Part shown: piece after piece, positions 26,880 to 35,457 of the stretch
How the letters are laid out: each line of letters begins with the position of its first letter
Numbering within the stretch: position 1 is the stretch's first letter
Assembly: GCF_006175995.1 (NCBI RefSeq)
Contig: NZ_VDMB01000001.1
Location: 124,001 to 188,000 of the forward strand
Source: Desulfobotulus mexicanus
GTDB taxonomy: Bacteria > Desulfobacterota > Desulfobacteria > Desulfobacterales > ASO4-4
Reading direction: 5' to 3'
Length of the DNA: 64,000 bases
Made by a program: the position numbers and the translations under genes
Notes under the pieces: generated by a model
Databases searched by the model: none
The model's input: only the letters and a program-made list of their open reading frames with translations
Told to the model about the DNA's origin: nothing

Positions 26880-28346
26880 TCAGGCGGTTTCCGCAGGTTC
26901 TGTTGTGGGAAGGGATACTTTGACCCGGACTCCGCCTTCCTGCCGGTTACTGATTTCCATTTTGCCACCATGGGCGGCAATGATTTTTTCCACAATGCCC
27001 AGTCCCAGACCTGTTCCTTTTTCCTTTGTCGTGAAAAAAGGCTCCTTTATTTTTTCGAGAATATGATCCTTAATTCCCGGTCCCCTGTCTTCAAAGACAA
27101 TATGGACTCTGCCGGGTCCGTTCAGAATGGAAATGTTTATTCTGCCTCCTTCTGGCATGGCCTGCATGGCATTGAGGATCAGATTTAAAAAGGCCTGATA
27201 GAGCATGTCTGGATCTGCAATGATCTCTGGTACTTTTGGTGCACAGTAAATGTGAAGATCAAAGCTGCCCGATTTAAGTTCATTGCTTAAAAACAACTTG
27301 TTTTTGCTTATAATATCAAATATATGGCAAGGGATTGGAGACATGATTCTGGGGCGGGCGTAGGTCAGAAAATCTGTAATGATGGCATTCATTCTTGTGG
27401 ATTCTTCAACAATGATGTCTGCAATGGTGTTGCCGGGCTCCAGTCGGTTCATCTTTGTCTGCAGCAGTTCCGCAGAACTCCGTATTATGCCAAGGGGGTT
27501 TCTGATTTCATGGGAGATGGCAGCTGTCATTTCACCAAGGGCTGAAAGATGACGATTACGGTTAACTTCTTCTTTCAGTCGGAGCTGCTCTTCGTTTCTT
27601 TCTTCGAGGATACGTTCACCGTGTTTTACAATGCTTCTCAGGATAATAAAAAGAAAACCCATGACAAGGGAACTTGTCAGTATTACAATGATTTGCAATC
27701 GAAAGATTTTTTTATAGTCATCAGAAACATTTTGAACAATTTCCACAACACCGATGATGGGGCCGGAAAGGGAAGAGGTGGAATCCTCCATGCGCAGGGG
27801 GGCAAAGGTGGTTATTCGTGTAATTCTTGGAATGCGGAAAAGCATTTCCCACTGATTGCCAATCTGTATGAAGGAAGTGGTGGATTCTCCCTGCATGGCT
27901 TTTTCATATCCGGCACCACCAATGTCTTTTTCTCCAATAATTTCAGGATTAAAGCTGTAGGATATGACATTGTCCAGATCATAGATGTTGACCATGTCCG
28001 TATGGAAGCTGTGCAGGGTGTTCCGGACCACATTGTCCATACGCTGGAACTGATCCGGATCCTTGAGCTGAATCTGTCCGAACTGAAAGTAAACTGGTAG
28101 CAGAAACTGCATGAAAATCTGATGATTGAGGTTTTCTATCAGAAGATTCCCATATTCTTCACTTTTTTCAATCAAAAGATTGCGTACCAGATGGGTATGC
28201 AGGGTGGAGAGTATGATGGCACCGCTGAACATTAGAATCAGGCTGCTCAAGGTAAAATATTTCACCAGGGTAAAGGATTGCCCGGGCGAAGATTTTTTGT
28301 GGGGGGATGGGGGTTCCGGGGCGGAAATGAGTTTAAAGCTGTTCAT
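26880..28346 (-). CDS. Membrane sensor histidine kinase paired with the sigma-54 regulator
   Basis: This 488-residue kinase has a transmembrane helix near residues 30-52, a periplasmic domain of about 165 residues and a second helix near 215-240. The H-box region is LGEMTAAISHEIRNPLGII and the catalytic motifs are LNLILNAMQAM (N box), EDRGPGI (G1), EPFFTTK and GTGLGLGIVE (G2). It is full length and overlaps nothing. The regulator follows on the same strand within 12 bases. The periplasmic region is probably a PAS/Cache-like sensor, but no residue proves the ligand. Confidence 0.92.
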   Translation of the reverse strand: MNSFKLISAPEPPSPHKKSSPGQSFTLVKYFTLSSLILMFSGAIILSTLHTHLVRNLLIEKSEEYGNLLIENLNHQIFMQFLLPVYFQFGQIQLKDPDQFQRMDNVVRNTLHSFHTDMVNIYDLDNVISYSFNPEIIGEKDIGGAGYEKAMQGESTTSFIQIGNQWEMLFRIPRITRITTFAPLRMEDSTSSLSGPIIGVVEIVQNVSDDYKKIFRLQIIVILTSSLVMGFLFIILRSIVKHGERILEERNEEQLRLKEEVNRNRHLSALGEMTAAISHEIRNPLGIIRSSAELLQTKMNRLEPGNTIADIIVEESTRMNAIITDFLTYARPRIMSPIPCHIFDIISKNKLFLSNELKSGSFDLHIYCAPKVPEIIADPDMLYQAFLNLILNAMQAMPEGGRINISILNGPGRVHIVFEDRGPGIKDHILEKIKEPFFTTKEKGTGLGLGIVEKIIAAHGGKMEISNRQEGGVRVKVSLPTTEPAETA

Positions 28347-28921
28347 GTATTCCTGTTTTTGTATGGGGTTGAAACTGCGAATGATAGCGGGAGAAGTGTA
28401 AAAGATTTTTAAGGGAAGCTCAAGGGGTGTTGTTGTCGATTTTTGTCATAAAAATACAAAATATGTCAGCTGTGGATGGGTCAGGTCCTGCAATGGTGGA
28501 AAGGGCAAGGTTGATTGATATGTCCGCTAACACTAAGAATCCTAAGATTCCGAAGAAGTTTTTATGGGTCTGTCTTCATATTTGGTCCGATATTTGCTGT
28601 TATTCACTCGTTTTGGCTGTAGGGATCTTTTTATGTTTTTAATTTCTTCGGGGGCGGGATTATTTTTTTCCAAGACCTTGTTTCTACTGCCTCTTGCCAT
28701 GGAAGGTTCCTTGGAAAAGAAGCGGAAAACATAAAAAATATTGACTTGAACGCTGTTTTATCTGAAAAATACAGAACAATCATTGTTGTTGCTTGTATAT
28801 CTGGGTTCGGTCGGCAGGTTTCTCCGCAGTTGTCAAAGGCCTTGTCTCTGAAGGTTTTTCCCTGAGTACAGGACTTGAACATTGCAATTATTTTGTAAAA
28901 ATTCGGATAAGAAAGGCTGCC
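28347..28921. other. Intergenic region between divergent kinase and pil operon
   Basis: No gene with a family match was found in this 575-bp stretch. It must hold the divergent promoters of the kinase gene and pilM. One candidate for pilM is TTGACT at 28741 with AAAAAT 18 bases on, listed separately. Its length would allow binding sites for a regulator such as the adjacent sigma-54 activator, but I find no good sigma-54 promoter. Confidence 0.6.
28741..28770 (+). promoter_or_regulatory. Possible sigma-70-type promoter for the pil operon
   Basis: TTGACT (28741-28746), an 18-base spacer and AAAAAT (28765-28770) match the -35 box in five of six positions and the -10 box in four of six. It ends about 150 bases before the pilM ATG. 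Confidence 0.3.
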
Positions 28922-29977
28922 ATGCTGTTTTCAAAGAAAAATCATCTTGTGGGGCTGGATATAGGCTCATCCATGGTCAAGGCGGCGGAAGTACTTGATT
29001 CTAAAAAGGGAAGAATACTGAAACGTTTTGGGATGATTCCTTTAAAAGCCGGGGCCATTGAAGATGGTCTCATCCGGGATCCGGAATATGTGGCTGGCGT
29101 GATCCGGGAGCTTTTTTCCCTTCACGGAATCCGTAATGAGAGGGTTGCGCTTTCCATTGGCGGGTATTCTGCCATTGTGAAAAAAATTACCATGCCTGCC
29201 ATGGCAGAAGAGGCACTGCAGAAAAGTATCCTTGTGGAGGCGGAACAATATATACCCTTTGATATTAAGGATATACGTATGGATTTTCAGGTTATGGGTC
29301 CCAGTACCCAGAATCCTGAGCATCTGAATATTCTGCTGGTGGCGGCAAAAAAAGAGCTTGTGAATCAGTATGTGGACGTTGCTGAACTTGCTGGGCTGAC
29401 TCCCTGTATTGTGGATGTGGATGCCCTGGCGGTTCAGAATATTTATGAGGCTGTCTATGGGATAACTTCGGAAGAGGTGGTCCTTTTGAATGTGGGCGCA
29501 GCCAAGATGTCCTTAAATATAATAAAAAATGGGGATTCCGTTTTTATGCGGGATGTTTCCCTGGGTTGCAGGCAGATCAATTCTAGGATTCGGGCTTCTA
29601 CGGGGTGCAGCGAAGAGGAGGCAGAGGCTCTGAAGCTTGCATCGGGGGGAGAAAATATGCCGGAGGATGAGTATTTGGGTGCTGTGGGGCAGGTGGTCGG
29701 TCAATGGTGTACGGAAATTGGAAGAGCCCTGGACTTCTTTTACTCAACCTATCCGGGAGAGCGGGTGGAAAAGATGGTGCTTTCCGGTGGGGGAGCCCAT
29801 CTGCAAACCTTTATGGATGCCCTCTCCGTGCAGACCGGGTCTGAGGTCTTGCTGCTGGATCCTTTTAATGGTTTTCAGATGGAGCCCGGTAGGCTGGATA
29901 TGGATGATCTTCGCAAGATGGCTCCGCAGGCAGCCGTTGCCATGGGGCTGGCGTTGAGAAAGGTGGAAGACAAATGA
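28922..29977 (+). CDS. pilM: PilM: type IV pilus inner-membrane platform ATPase-fold protein
   Basis: This cytoplasmic actin-like protein binds the N-terminus of PilN and links the pilus motor to the alignment complex. The 351 residues start MLFSKKNHLVGLDIGSSMVK with the actin-fold phosphate loop DIGSSMVK. Later DVDALAVQNIYEA and the second phosphate site LSGGGAHLQ are seen. I placed the start at 28922, with AAAGG 5 bases upstream, where PilM homology begins. The frame extends 43 codons upstream without homology. The stop overlaps the pilN start (ATGA). The five pil genes make a normal pilMNOPQ operon. Confidence 0.96.
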   Translation: MLFSKKNHLVGLDIGSSMVKAAEVLDSKKGRILKRFGMIPLKAGAIEDGLIRDPEYVAGVIRELFSLHGIRNERVALSIGGYSAIVKKITMPAMAEEALQKSILVEAEQYIPFDIKDIRMDFQVMGPSTQNPEHLNILLVAAKKELVNQYVDVAELAGLTPCIVDVDALAVQNIYEAVYGITSEEVVLLNVGAAKMSLNIIKNGDSVFMRDVSLGCRQINSRIRASTGCSEEEAEALKLASGGENMPEDEYLGAVGQVVGQWCTEIGRALDFFYSTYPGERVEKMVLSGGGAHLQTFMDALSVQTGSEVLLLDPFNGFQMEPGRLDMDDLRKMAPQAAVAMGLALRKVEDK

Positions 29978-30510
29978 TAAAAATCAATCTTCTGCCCTTC
30001 AGATCCGCAAGAAAGAAAGAGAACATCCGCAGGCAGGTTTCTGTTTTCATGCTGTCTCTGGTGCTGGTTTTTCTTGTTATGGGGATTGTATATAAGCGTA
30101 TGGATACCCAGGTGAATGAAGGGCGCGAAAATCTTGCAAGGCTTCAGACAGAGGCAAGGAATCTGGAAAATCAGGCAAAAGAGGTTGGTGTGATCCGCCG
30201 GGAGCTTGAGATTCTGGAACAGAAGCTGGGAGTCCTTGAGTCTTTGGAAACAGGCCGTAGGGGATCTGTGGAAATTTTTGAGGCATTGACGGAAGCAGTG
30301 GTTCCCCAGCGGATGTGGCTGCTGAATTATAAGGAAGATGGCGGGAGTGTCCGTATGAACGGCCTGGCACTGGATGATAAGACCGTTGCGGATTTTATGA
30401 CAAACCTTGAAAAGAGCGGTTTTTTTTCATCTGTTAGTCTTGACAGCGTGAGGCAGCAGATGCAGGGAAATATTGCCCTGCGGTCTTTTTCTCTGGTGTG
30501 TCAGAAATGA
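29974..30510 (+). CDS. pilN: PilN: type IV pilus alignment protein
   Basis: This 178-residue bitopic protein has the signature start MIKINLLPFRSARKKENIR, whose INLLP is the part bound by PilM. One transmembrane helix follows (residues 25-45), then a coiled coil and a small ferredoxin-like domain. It pairs with PilO. The ATG overlaps the pilM stop. Confidence 0.96.
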   Translation: MIKINLLPFRSARKKENIRRQVSVFMLSLVLVFLVMGIVYKRMDTQVNEGRENLARLQTEARNLENQAKEVGVIRRELEILEQKLGVLESLETGRRGSVEIFEALTEAVVPQRMWLLNYKEDGGSVRMNGLALDDKTVADFMTNLEKSGFFSSVSLDSVRQQMQGNIALRSFSLVCQK

Positions 30511-30546
30511 GAGGGGGCTACGTGTCCATAAAAAAGGTAAGCAGCC

Positions 30547-31227
30547 ATGACAGATGATCAGAAAAAGAAAATAGGGGGAGGACTGAAGGAGCAGGTTCAG
30601 GCCCTGTCTGCCCAACTGGAACCGCTTATGGCAAAGATCAATGCCCTGACTCGTCCCCAGCGTATCCTGGTGGTTGCCATCACCATAACCCTCCTCTGTG
30701 GGAGTTTTGTTTATTTTGTCTATCTCCCTAAAATGCAGGAGCTTACAAAAATAGCTGAGGATACCCGCAGGGTTGAGGGCCGCATCCAGAAGGCAAGATC
30801 GGATCTGCGTCAGTTAAAACCATTGCAGGAGCAAAAGGCAGAAAAGGAGCTGGTCTTCAAAGAAGCCATGCGGGCACTTCCGGAAAGACGCGAAATTCCA
30901 CTTTTTTTGGCTACTATTTCTGCATACGGCAGGGATGCGGGCCTTGAGTTTTTACTGTTCAAGCCGGAGTCAGAGGTTCGCCGGGATTTTTATGCAGAAA
31001 TCCCCGTGTCCGTTGAAATGGTGGGTGGTTTCCATGAAACGGTGACCTTCCTTGATATTCTGGCCCGTATGCATCGTGTGGTGAATGTACGGGGTGTGGA
31101 TCTGCAGAGCCAGGCTGACAGGGACAGGGGGCAGATCATTCGTACCCGCTGCCAGATTGTGACCTATCGTTTTGTGGAACCGGAACCTGAATCGGGACAG
31201 CCCGCACAGAGAGGCCGCAGAAAATGA
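30547..31227 (+). CDS. pilO: PilO: type IV pilus alignment protein
   Basis: This 226-residue protein has a transmembrane helix near residues 38-60 (ILVVAITITLLCGSFVYFVY), a coiled coil (residues 65-110) and a ferredoxin-like C-terminal domain. It is the partner of PilN and the contact for PilP. The stop overlaps the pilP start. Confidence 0.95.
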   Translation: MTDDQKKKIGGGLKEQVQALSAQLEPLMAKINALTRPQRILVVAITITLLCGSFVYFVYLPKMQELTKIAEDTRRVEGRIQKARSDLRQLKPLQEQKAEKELVFKEAMRALPERREIPLFLATISAYGRDAGLEFLLFKPESEVRRDFYAEIPVSVEMVGGFHETVTFLDILARMHRVVNVRGVDLQSQADRDRGQIIRTRCQIVTYRFVEPEPESGQPAQRGRRK

Positions 31228-32267
31228 TACGATTTGATAAGAAATCAGGTTGTCGGGGCACAGCGTGGCTGTTTTTTATGCTTGTGCTTCTCGTTTTGTC
31301 TTTTGGATGCGGGCAGGAGCCTCCGCCACCCCCTGCACCTGAAAAGGCTGAGATACTCAGAAGATCCATTATTTTTCAGGAAGCTGAGAAGGATATCAGG
31401 TCTGGAGATTCCTTATACGGAAAAACAGAGACAGAAACTGAATATTCGAAGGAAACTTCCGATGACGGAGATCTGGAAAAGCTTCTTGTTTCAAATGAAC
31501 AGAAGGCTTTGAATGGTGTCAAGACTGTAAGGCTTCCATCGGAAGAAGTTTCTGAAAAGAAGGTGGTTTCATTGGAGCCAGTGGAAGAAGCCAAGGCTTT
31601 GGTTGAGCCTTCTGATACAGATCCGGTAAAAGCTTCTGATGTGTCTGAAATGGATGCGGATGCTTTGGCTCTCCTTGAGAAAAAAAGAAAACAGGAGAGC
31701 AAGGATTTTTTTCCGGTAAAAGATACGGTTTCCCCCTCTGTGGATAATGAAAAAAAACCTGCAGAAGCTCCTGAAGCAGGTGACATCTCCCTTGTTTCAG
31801 AAGAAGATGGTGTTTTATCAGGGGATTTTGAAGAAATTGTTTCAGGGGAAGAAGTTTTAGATGACAAAATGCTGGTGGCAGTTCCAGAACAACCTGTGTA
31901 TAAGCCCGAAGGTCGCATTGATCCCTTCAGGCCCTTAATTCAGGAAAGACCAAGAGTGCAGCAGCAACAGAGAAGTGAGGAGAGACCTGAGAGGCGTATT
32001 CCCCAGACCCCCCTTGAAAAGGTGGATTTAAGTCAGTTGAAGCTTGTGGGTATTGTCCGTTCTCCCATGGGACCCCGGGCCATGGTGGAAGAGTCCAGCG
32101 GCCGCGGATATGTGGTAACGGAAGGAACCTATATGGGGCTGCACGGCGGAAGGGTGACGGCCATAGAGCGGGAGAGGTTGGTAGTTACGGAAATTGTGGA
32201 AAATCTTGCCGGTGAATTCCGGGAGGAAGAACGTGAAATGAGACTCCAGAAGCCAACCGGAGAATAG
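31224..32267 (+). CDS. pilP: PilP: type IV pilus lipoprotein, with a long acidic linker
   Basis: This lipoprotein joins the PilNO complex to the secretin PilQ. The 347 residues begin with a lipoprotein signal (LLVLSFGCGQ). The PilP domain lies in the last 120 residues (GRIDPFRPL, LSQLKLVGIVRSP, GYVVTEGTYMGLHGGRVTAIE). Between lies about 190 residues rich in Glu, Asp, Ser and Lys with no fold signal, making the protein about twice the usual size. The insert may span a deep periplasm or bind another part. The gene is tightly coupled to pilO. Confidence 0.92.
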   Translation: MIRFDKKSGCRGTAWLFFMLVLLVLSFGCGQEPPPPPAPEKAEILRRSIIFQEAEKDIRSGDSLYGKTETETEYSKETSDDGDLEKLLVSNEQKALNGVKTVRLPSEEVSEKKVVSLEPVEEAKALVEPSDTDPVKASDVSEMDADALALLEKKRKQESKDFFPVKDTVSPSVDNEKKPAEAPEAGDISLVSEEDGVLSGDFEEIVSGEEVLDDKMLVAVPEQPVYKPEGRIDPFRPLIQERPRVQQQQRSEERPERRIPQTPLEKVDLSQLKLVGIVRSPMGPRAMVEESSGRGYVVTEGTYMGLHGGRVTAIERERLVVTEIVENLAGEFREEEREMRLQKPTGE

Positions 32268-32284
32268 ATAATTCAGGGGGTATA

Positions 32285-34948
32285 ATGCGAATATTCAAAA
32301 AATGGCAGATGGCGGGGATTCTCGTGGCTGGTTTGCTGGTGGCCTGTACACCCAGGTCGGGCGCAGAAAAGGAGATCAGTCAGGGGGAGGTCAATTCTGT
32401 TCAAAACCGGATAGAAAAAATTTATCTGGATGTTCAAGATGAAAAAACCCTTCTTTTTGTGCAATCCAAAGGTCACCTTGCCTATACGGCAGTCAAAGAG
32501 CATGATCCACCCGGGGTAAGGCTGTATTTTCCGGATACCCTTCTGGCTTCAGACGCTTTGCCGTTAAAAGGCTCTGCCGGGTCTGTTTTGTCTGTCTCTG
32601 CTGAAAGCATATCAGAGACAGAGGTACGCCTGTCAATGATTCTGGCGGAAGATATGCCCTATGAGGTCAAATCCCAAGGGGATTCGGGTATACGAATTGC
32701 CGTGGGTGGAGTTTCTTCAGATGGAAGAGGGGATGGAGCTGGCAGTCAGGGCCGTATACGTGTTCATAATATCAGTCGTGGAGATAACGGGGTTTTACGC
32801 CTTTTGGAAGTGAAGTCTGAAATAAAAGATGATGGCGTAAGGGTTGGGATAATGGCCAGCAGCTCCCTTAAAGATGTACATACCTTCACCCTGGAAAATC
32901 CCCCCAGAATTGTTCTGGATATTGCAGGTCTTGTTTCTCCCTTTACCGGTGAGCAGCGATTTGCTGTGGACAGCCCCCATGTCCGCTCAGTCCGTCACTA
33001 TGCCTATCCGGATAAGGTCAGGGTGGTGCTGGATACGGATGTGAAGGGTCTTGGGGCATTTGAAGGCAGTTCGGTTACAGAAGGATATGAAATCTTTGTT
33101 GCAAAGGCTCCGTCTCTTTTACATACAGCGCAGGTAAAAAAAAGAGAGGATAAAGCCCTTGTAGTTTCTGAAAAGCCAGCCCTTGTAAAGGATATGGGAT
33201 TTACCCAATTGCCCGAGGGACGTTCACAGCTTTTTATTGAAACGGACAGGCCAGTTGTCCATGAGGTGATTTCTGAAGGAAAAAACCGTGTCCGGCTTTC
33301 CCTTGCAAATACCCGGCTTCCCGAAAGATACCAGAGGCCTTTGATAACAACTCGCTTTGAAAGTGCCTTGGATCAGGTGATGCCGCAGCAGGGAGCTTCT
33401 GGTGCAACATTTTTGTTGATTGATATGCGCGAGCCGGTTGCTTATGTTGTCAATCCTCAGGGGAATCGCTTGGAAGTCCGTTTTGAAGCCAGCTCCGTAG
33501 GCCCGAGACCCATTGAGGGAGCTTTTGCCTATGGGGAAAAAGAGGCTGTGGAAGTTGCTTCACAAAGTATTGCTATTTCGTATGTAAATAATAATGTGTC
33601 TGCACCTGCAGTGATTCCAGCTGTGCCTTCGACTGGACAGTCTGAAGTGGTAGTAGAGCCGAAAGTCGGTCTTCCTAAGCCACCTTTATCATCTGTGGCG
33701 GTTTTCACGGGGACTCCCATATCCATAGATTTTTTTGATACAGATATTAAAAATGTTTTCCGTATTCTTCAGCACATCAGTGGTAAGAACTTTGCCATAG
33801 ATAAGGATGTTGCTGGTAAGGTGACCATGAGTCTGGAGCATCCGGTACCATGGGACCAGATCATGGATCTGGTCCTGCGCATGAATGGACTGGGTATGGT
33901 GCATGAAGGTAATATTATCCGTATTGCCACCATGACCACCCTGCGCAGGGAAGAAAGCCTCAGGCAGGAGGTTCTCAGGGCAAGGCAGGAAAATGAGCAG
34001 AGGGAGAGTGATTTGGCTCCCCTTGTGACGGAATATATTCTCATTAATTATTCCAATGTATCTTCCGAGATTATCCCCCATATCCAGAATGTTCTTACGG
34101 AAAGAGGGCGTGTCAGTGCAGACAACCGTAACAATCAGTTGATAATAAGGGATACGGCGGAAGTCATTGCCAGTGCAAGAACGATTATTGAAAAAATCGA
34201 TAAAATTACCCCCCAGGTTGTTATAGAAGCCAGAATAGTGGAGGCCAGTGATTCATTTGCCAGGGCTTTAGGGGCGGAATGGCAGGGAAGCAGTCGTGGT
34301 AGCGTTGATGGCAGTGACTATGCGACAATTAACAGGAAAGAGATCGGCGGAAAGTATGGATACAATGTTTCCATGAATACCCCTACGGGAACAGGAAGCA
34401 TAGGTTTGCATTTTGCCCGAATTGCGGGAACGCAATTGGCTCTGAATGCCCGTTTGAATCTAAGTGAGCAAAGAGGTGAGACAAAAATAGTCTCTTCTCC
34501 CCGTATTGTTACCTTGGATAATAAAAAGGCTACCATCAAACAGGGTTTTCAGTATCCTTATCAAAGCGTTGATAAAGACGGAAATCCTGTAACGGAGTTT
34601 AAGGATATCAATCTGGAACTTGAGGTAACACCCCATGTAACTGCTGATAATCGTGTTGCCATGGCTATAAAAATTTTGAAAGATGATCTTTATATGCCTA
34701 CATCCGATGGCTGGGCTCTTCAGACAAAAGAGGTTCAAACAGAGCTTCTGGTTAATGATGGGGATACTATTGTTATTGGTGGCGTGGTTCAGACTTCGAC
34801 CAGTTTTTCCCAAAATAGAATTCCTTTTTTTCACAGAATCCCCCTTTTAGGGTGGCTTTTTAAGAGTGCGGACAGGAGCGAGCGTAAAGATGAACTTCTT
34901 ATTTTTTTAACCCCGAGGATTGTGCAGTTGGAAAATTCAATGCAATGA
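32285..34948 (+). CDS. pilQ: PilQ: type IV pilus secretin
   Basis: This 887-residue protein forms the outer-membrane pore. It begins with a lipoprotein-like signal (GLLVACTPRSG). AMIN domains lie at about residues 20-130 and 160-270, with further AMIN-like parts (VVHEVISEGKNRVRLSLA). The N0 domain is near 475-555 (ISIDFFDTDIKNVFRIL), N1 near 580-650 (EYILINYSNVSSEIIPHI) and the secretin C-domain near 650-885, with VASPR-like KIVSSPRIVTLDNKKA and the ending LLIFLTPRIV. The upstream gap to pilP is 17 bases. A hairpin follows about 110 bases after the stop. Confidence 0.96.
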   Translation: MRIFKKWQMAGILVAGLLVACTPRSGAEKEISQGEVNSVQNRIEKIYLDVQDEKTLLFVQSKGHLAYTAVKEHDPPGVRLYFPDTLLASDALPLKGSAGSVLSVSAESISETEVRLSMILAEDMPYEVKSQGDSGIRIAVGGVSSDGRGDGAGSQGRIRVHNISRGDNGVLRLLEVKSEIKDDGVRVGIMASSSLKDVHTFTLENPPRIVLDIAGLVSPFTGEQRFAVDSPHVRSVRHYAYPDKVRVVLDTDVKGLGAFEGSSVTEGYEIFVAKAPSLLHTAQVKKREDKALVVSEKPALVKDMGFTQLPEGRSQLFIETDRPVVHEVISEGKNRVRLSLANTRLPERYQRPLITTRFESALDQVMPQQGASGATFLLIDMREPVAYVVNPQGNRLEVRFEASSVGPRPIEGAFAYGEKEAVEVASQSIAISYVNNNVSAPAVIPAVPSTGQSEVVVEPKVGLPKPPLSSVAVFTGTPISIDFFDTDIKNVFRILQHISGKNFAIDKDVAGKVTMSLEHPVPWDQIMDLVLRMNGLGMVHEGNIIRIATMTTLRREESLRQEVLRARQENEQRESDLAPLVTEYILINYSNVSSEIIPHIQNVLTERGRVSADNRNNQLIIRDTAEVIASARTIIEKIDKITPQVVIEARIVEASDSFARALGAEWQGSSRGSVDGSDYATINRKEIGGKYGYNVSMNTPTGTGSIGLHFARIAGTQLALNARLNLSEQRGETKIVSSPRIVTLDNKKATIKQGFQYPYQSVDKDGNPVTEFKDINLELEVTPHVTADNRVAMAIKILKDDLYMPTSDGWALQTKEVQTELLVNDGDTIVIGGVVQTSTSFSQNRIPFFHRIPLLGWLFKSADRSERKDELLIFLTPRIVQLENSMQ

Positions 34949-35457
34949 AAGTTTAAGGCTATTATCGTATTTGCTTTTGTGTCGGCGTAGTTGTCATTTT
35001 AGCTTGATTAAACATAGAATTTAGATTTTTGTATATAAAAATTAGTTTTTTATATAGGAGGGGATAAACCTTGAAGGTTTTTCCCCTTCTTTGTTTGAAA
35101 GTCTCAATCTTTTAAGCGTTAATATTGTGCAGGCTATGGCGGGTTAGATGTTGCTGCACCATGTAACAAGGATTTGTTCAATTTTTGCTCGTTTTTGAGC
35201 ATCAAATGCATAATGTCTTAAAAGCTCAGCCGTATACTCTATGTTCTTGCCTATTTCTAATACTCCTTTTTATTTAAGATTCTTAAGGCTAATTTCCCGT
35301 CTGCTATCTCTGCCTTTTTCCCCTCTGGCACACATCCTGCTAAAGGCCCTGTTTCGGTTCCCCGTGAACAGGGATGCCCTTATTTTTACCCATCCTTCCG
35401 CAAGACCCGGGTCTTACAATATTTTAAGGCCCCGCCATAAAAGGAGAAAAAAAGCCC
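34949..35457. other. Intergenic stretch before the giant synthase gene
   Basis: No gene is supported. It contains the pil-operon terminator-like hairpin (listed). It also has a possible promoter for the giant gene: TTGCTC at 35185 and CATAAT at 35209 with an 18-base spacer, a moderate match. Confidence 0.6.
35057..35090 (+). terminator. Terminator-like hairpin after pilQ
   Basis: GGGGATAAACC pairs with GGTTTTTCCCC around TTGAA, and a T-rich stretch (TTCTTTGTTT) follows. Confidence 0.6.
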
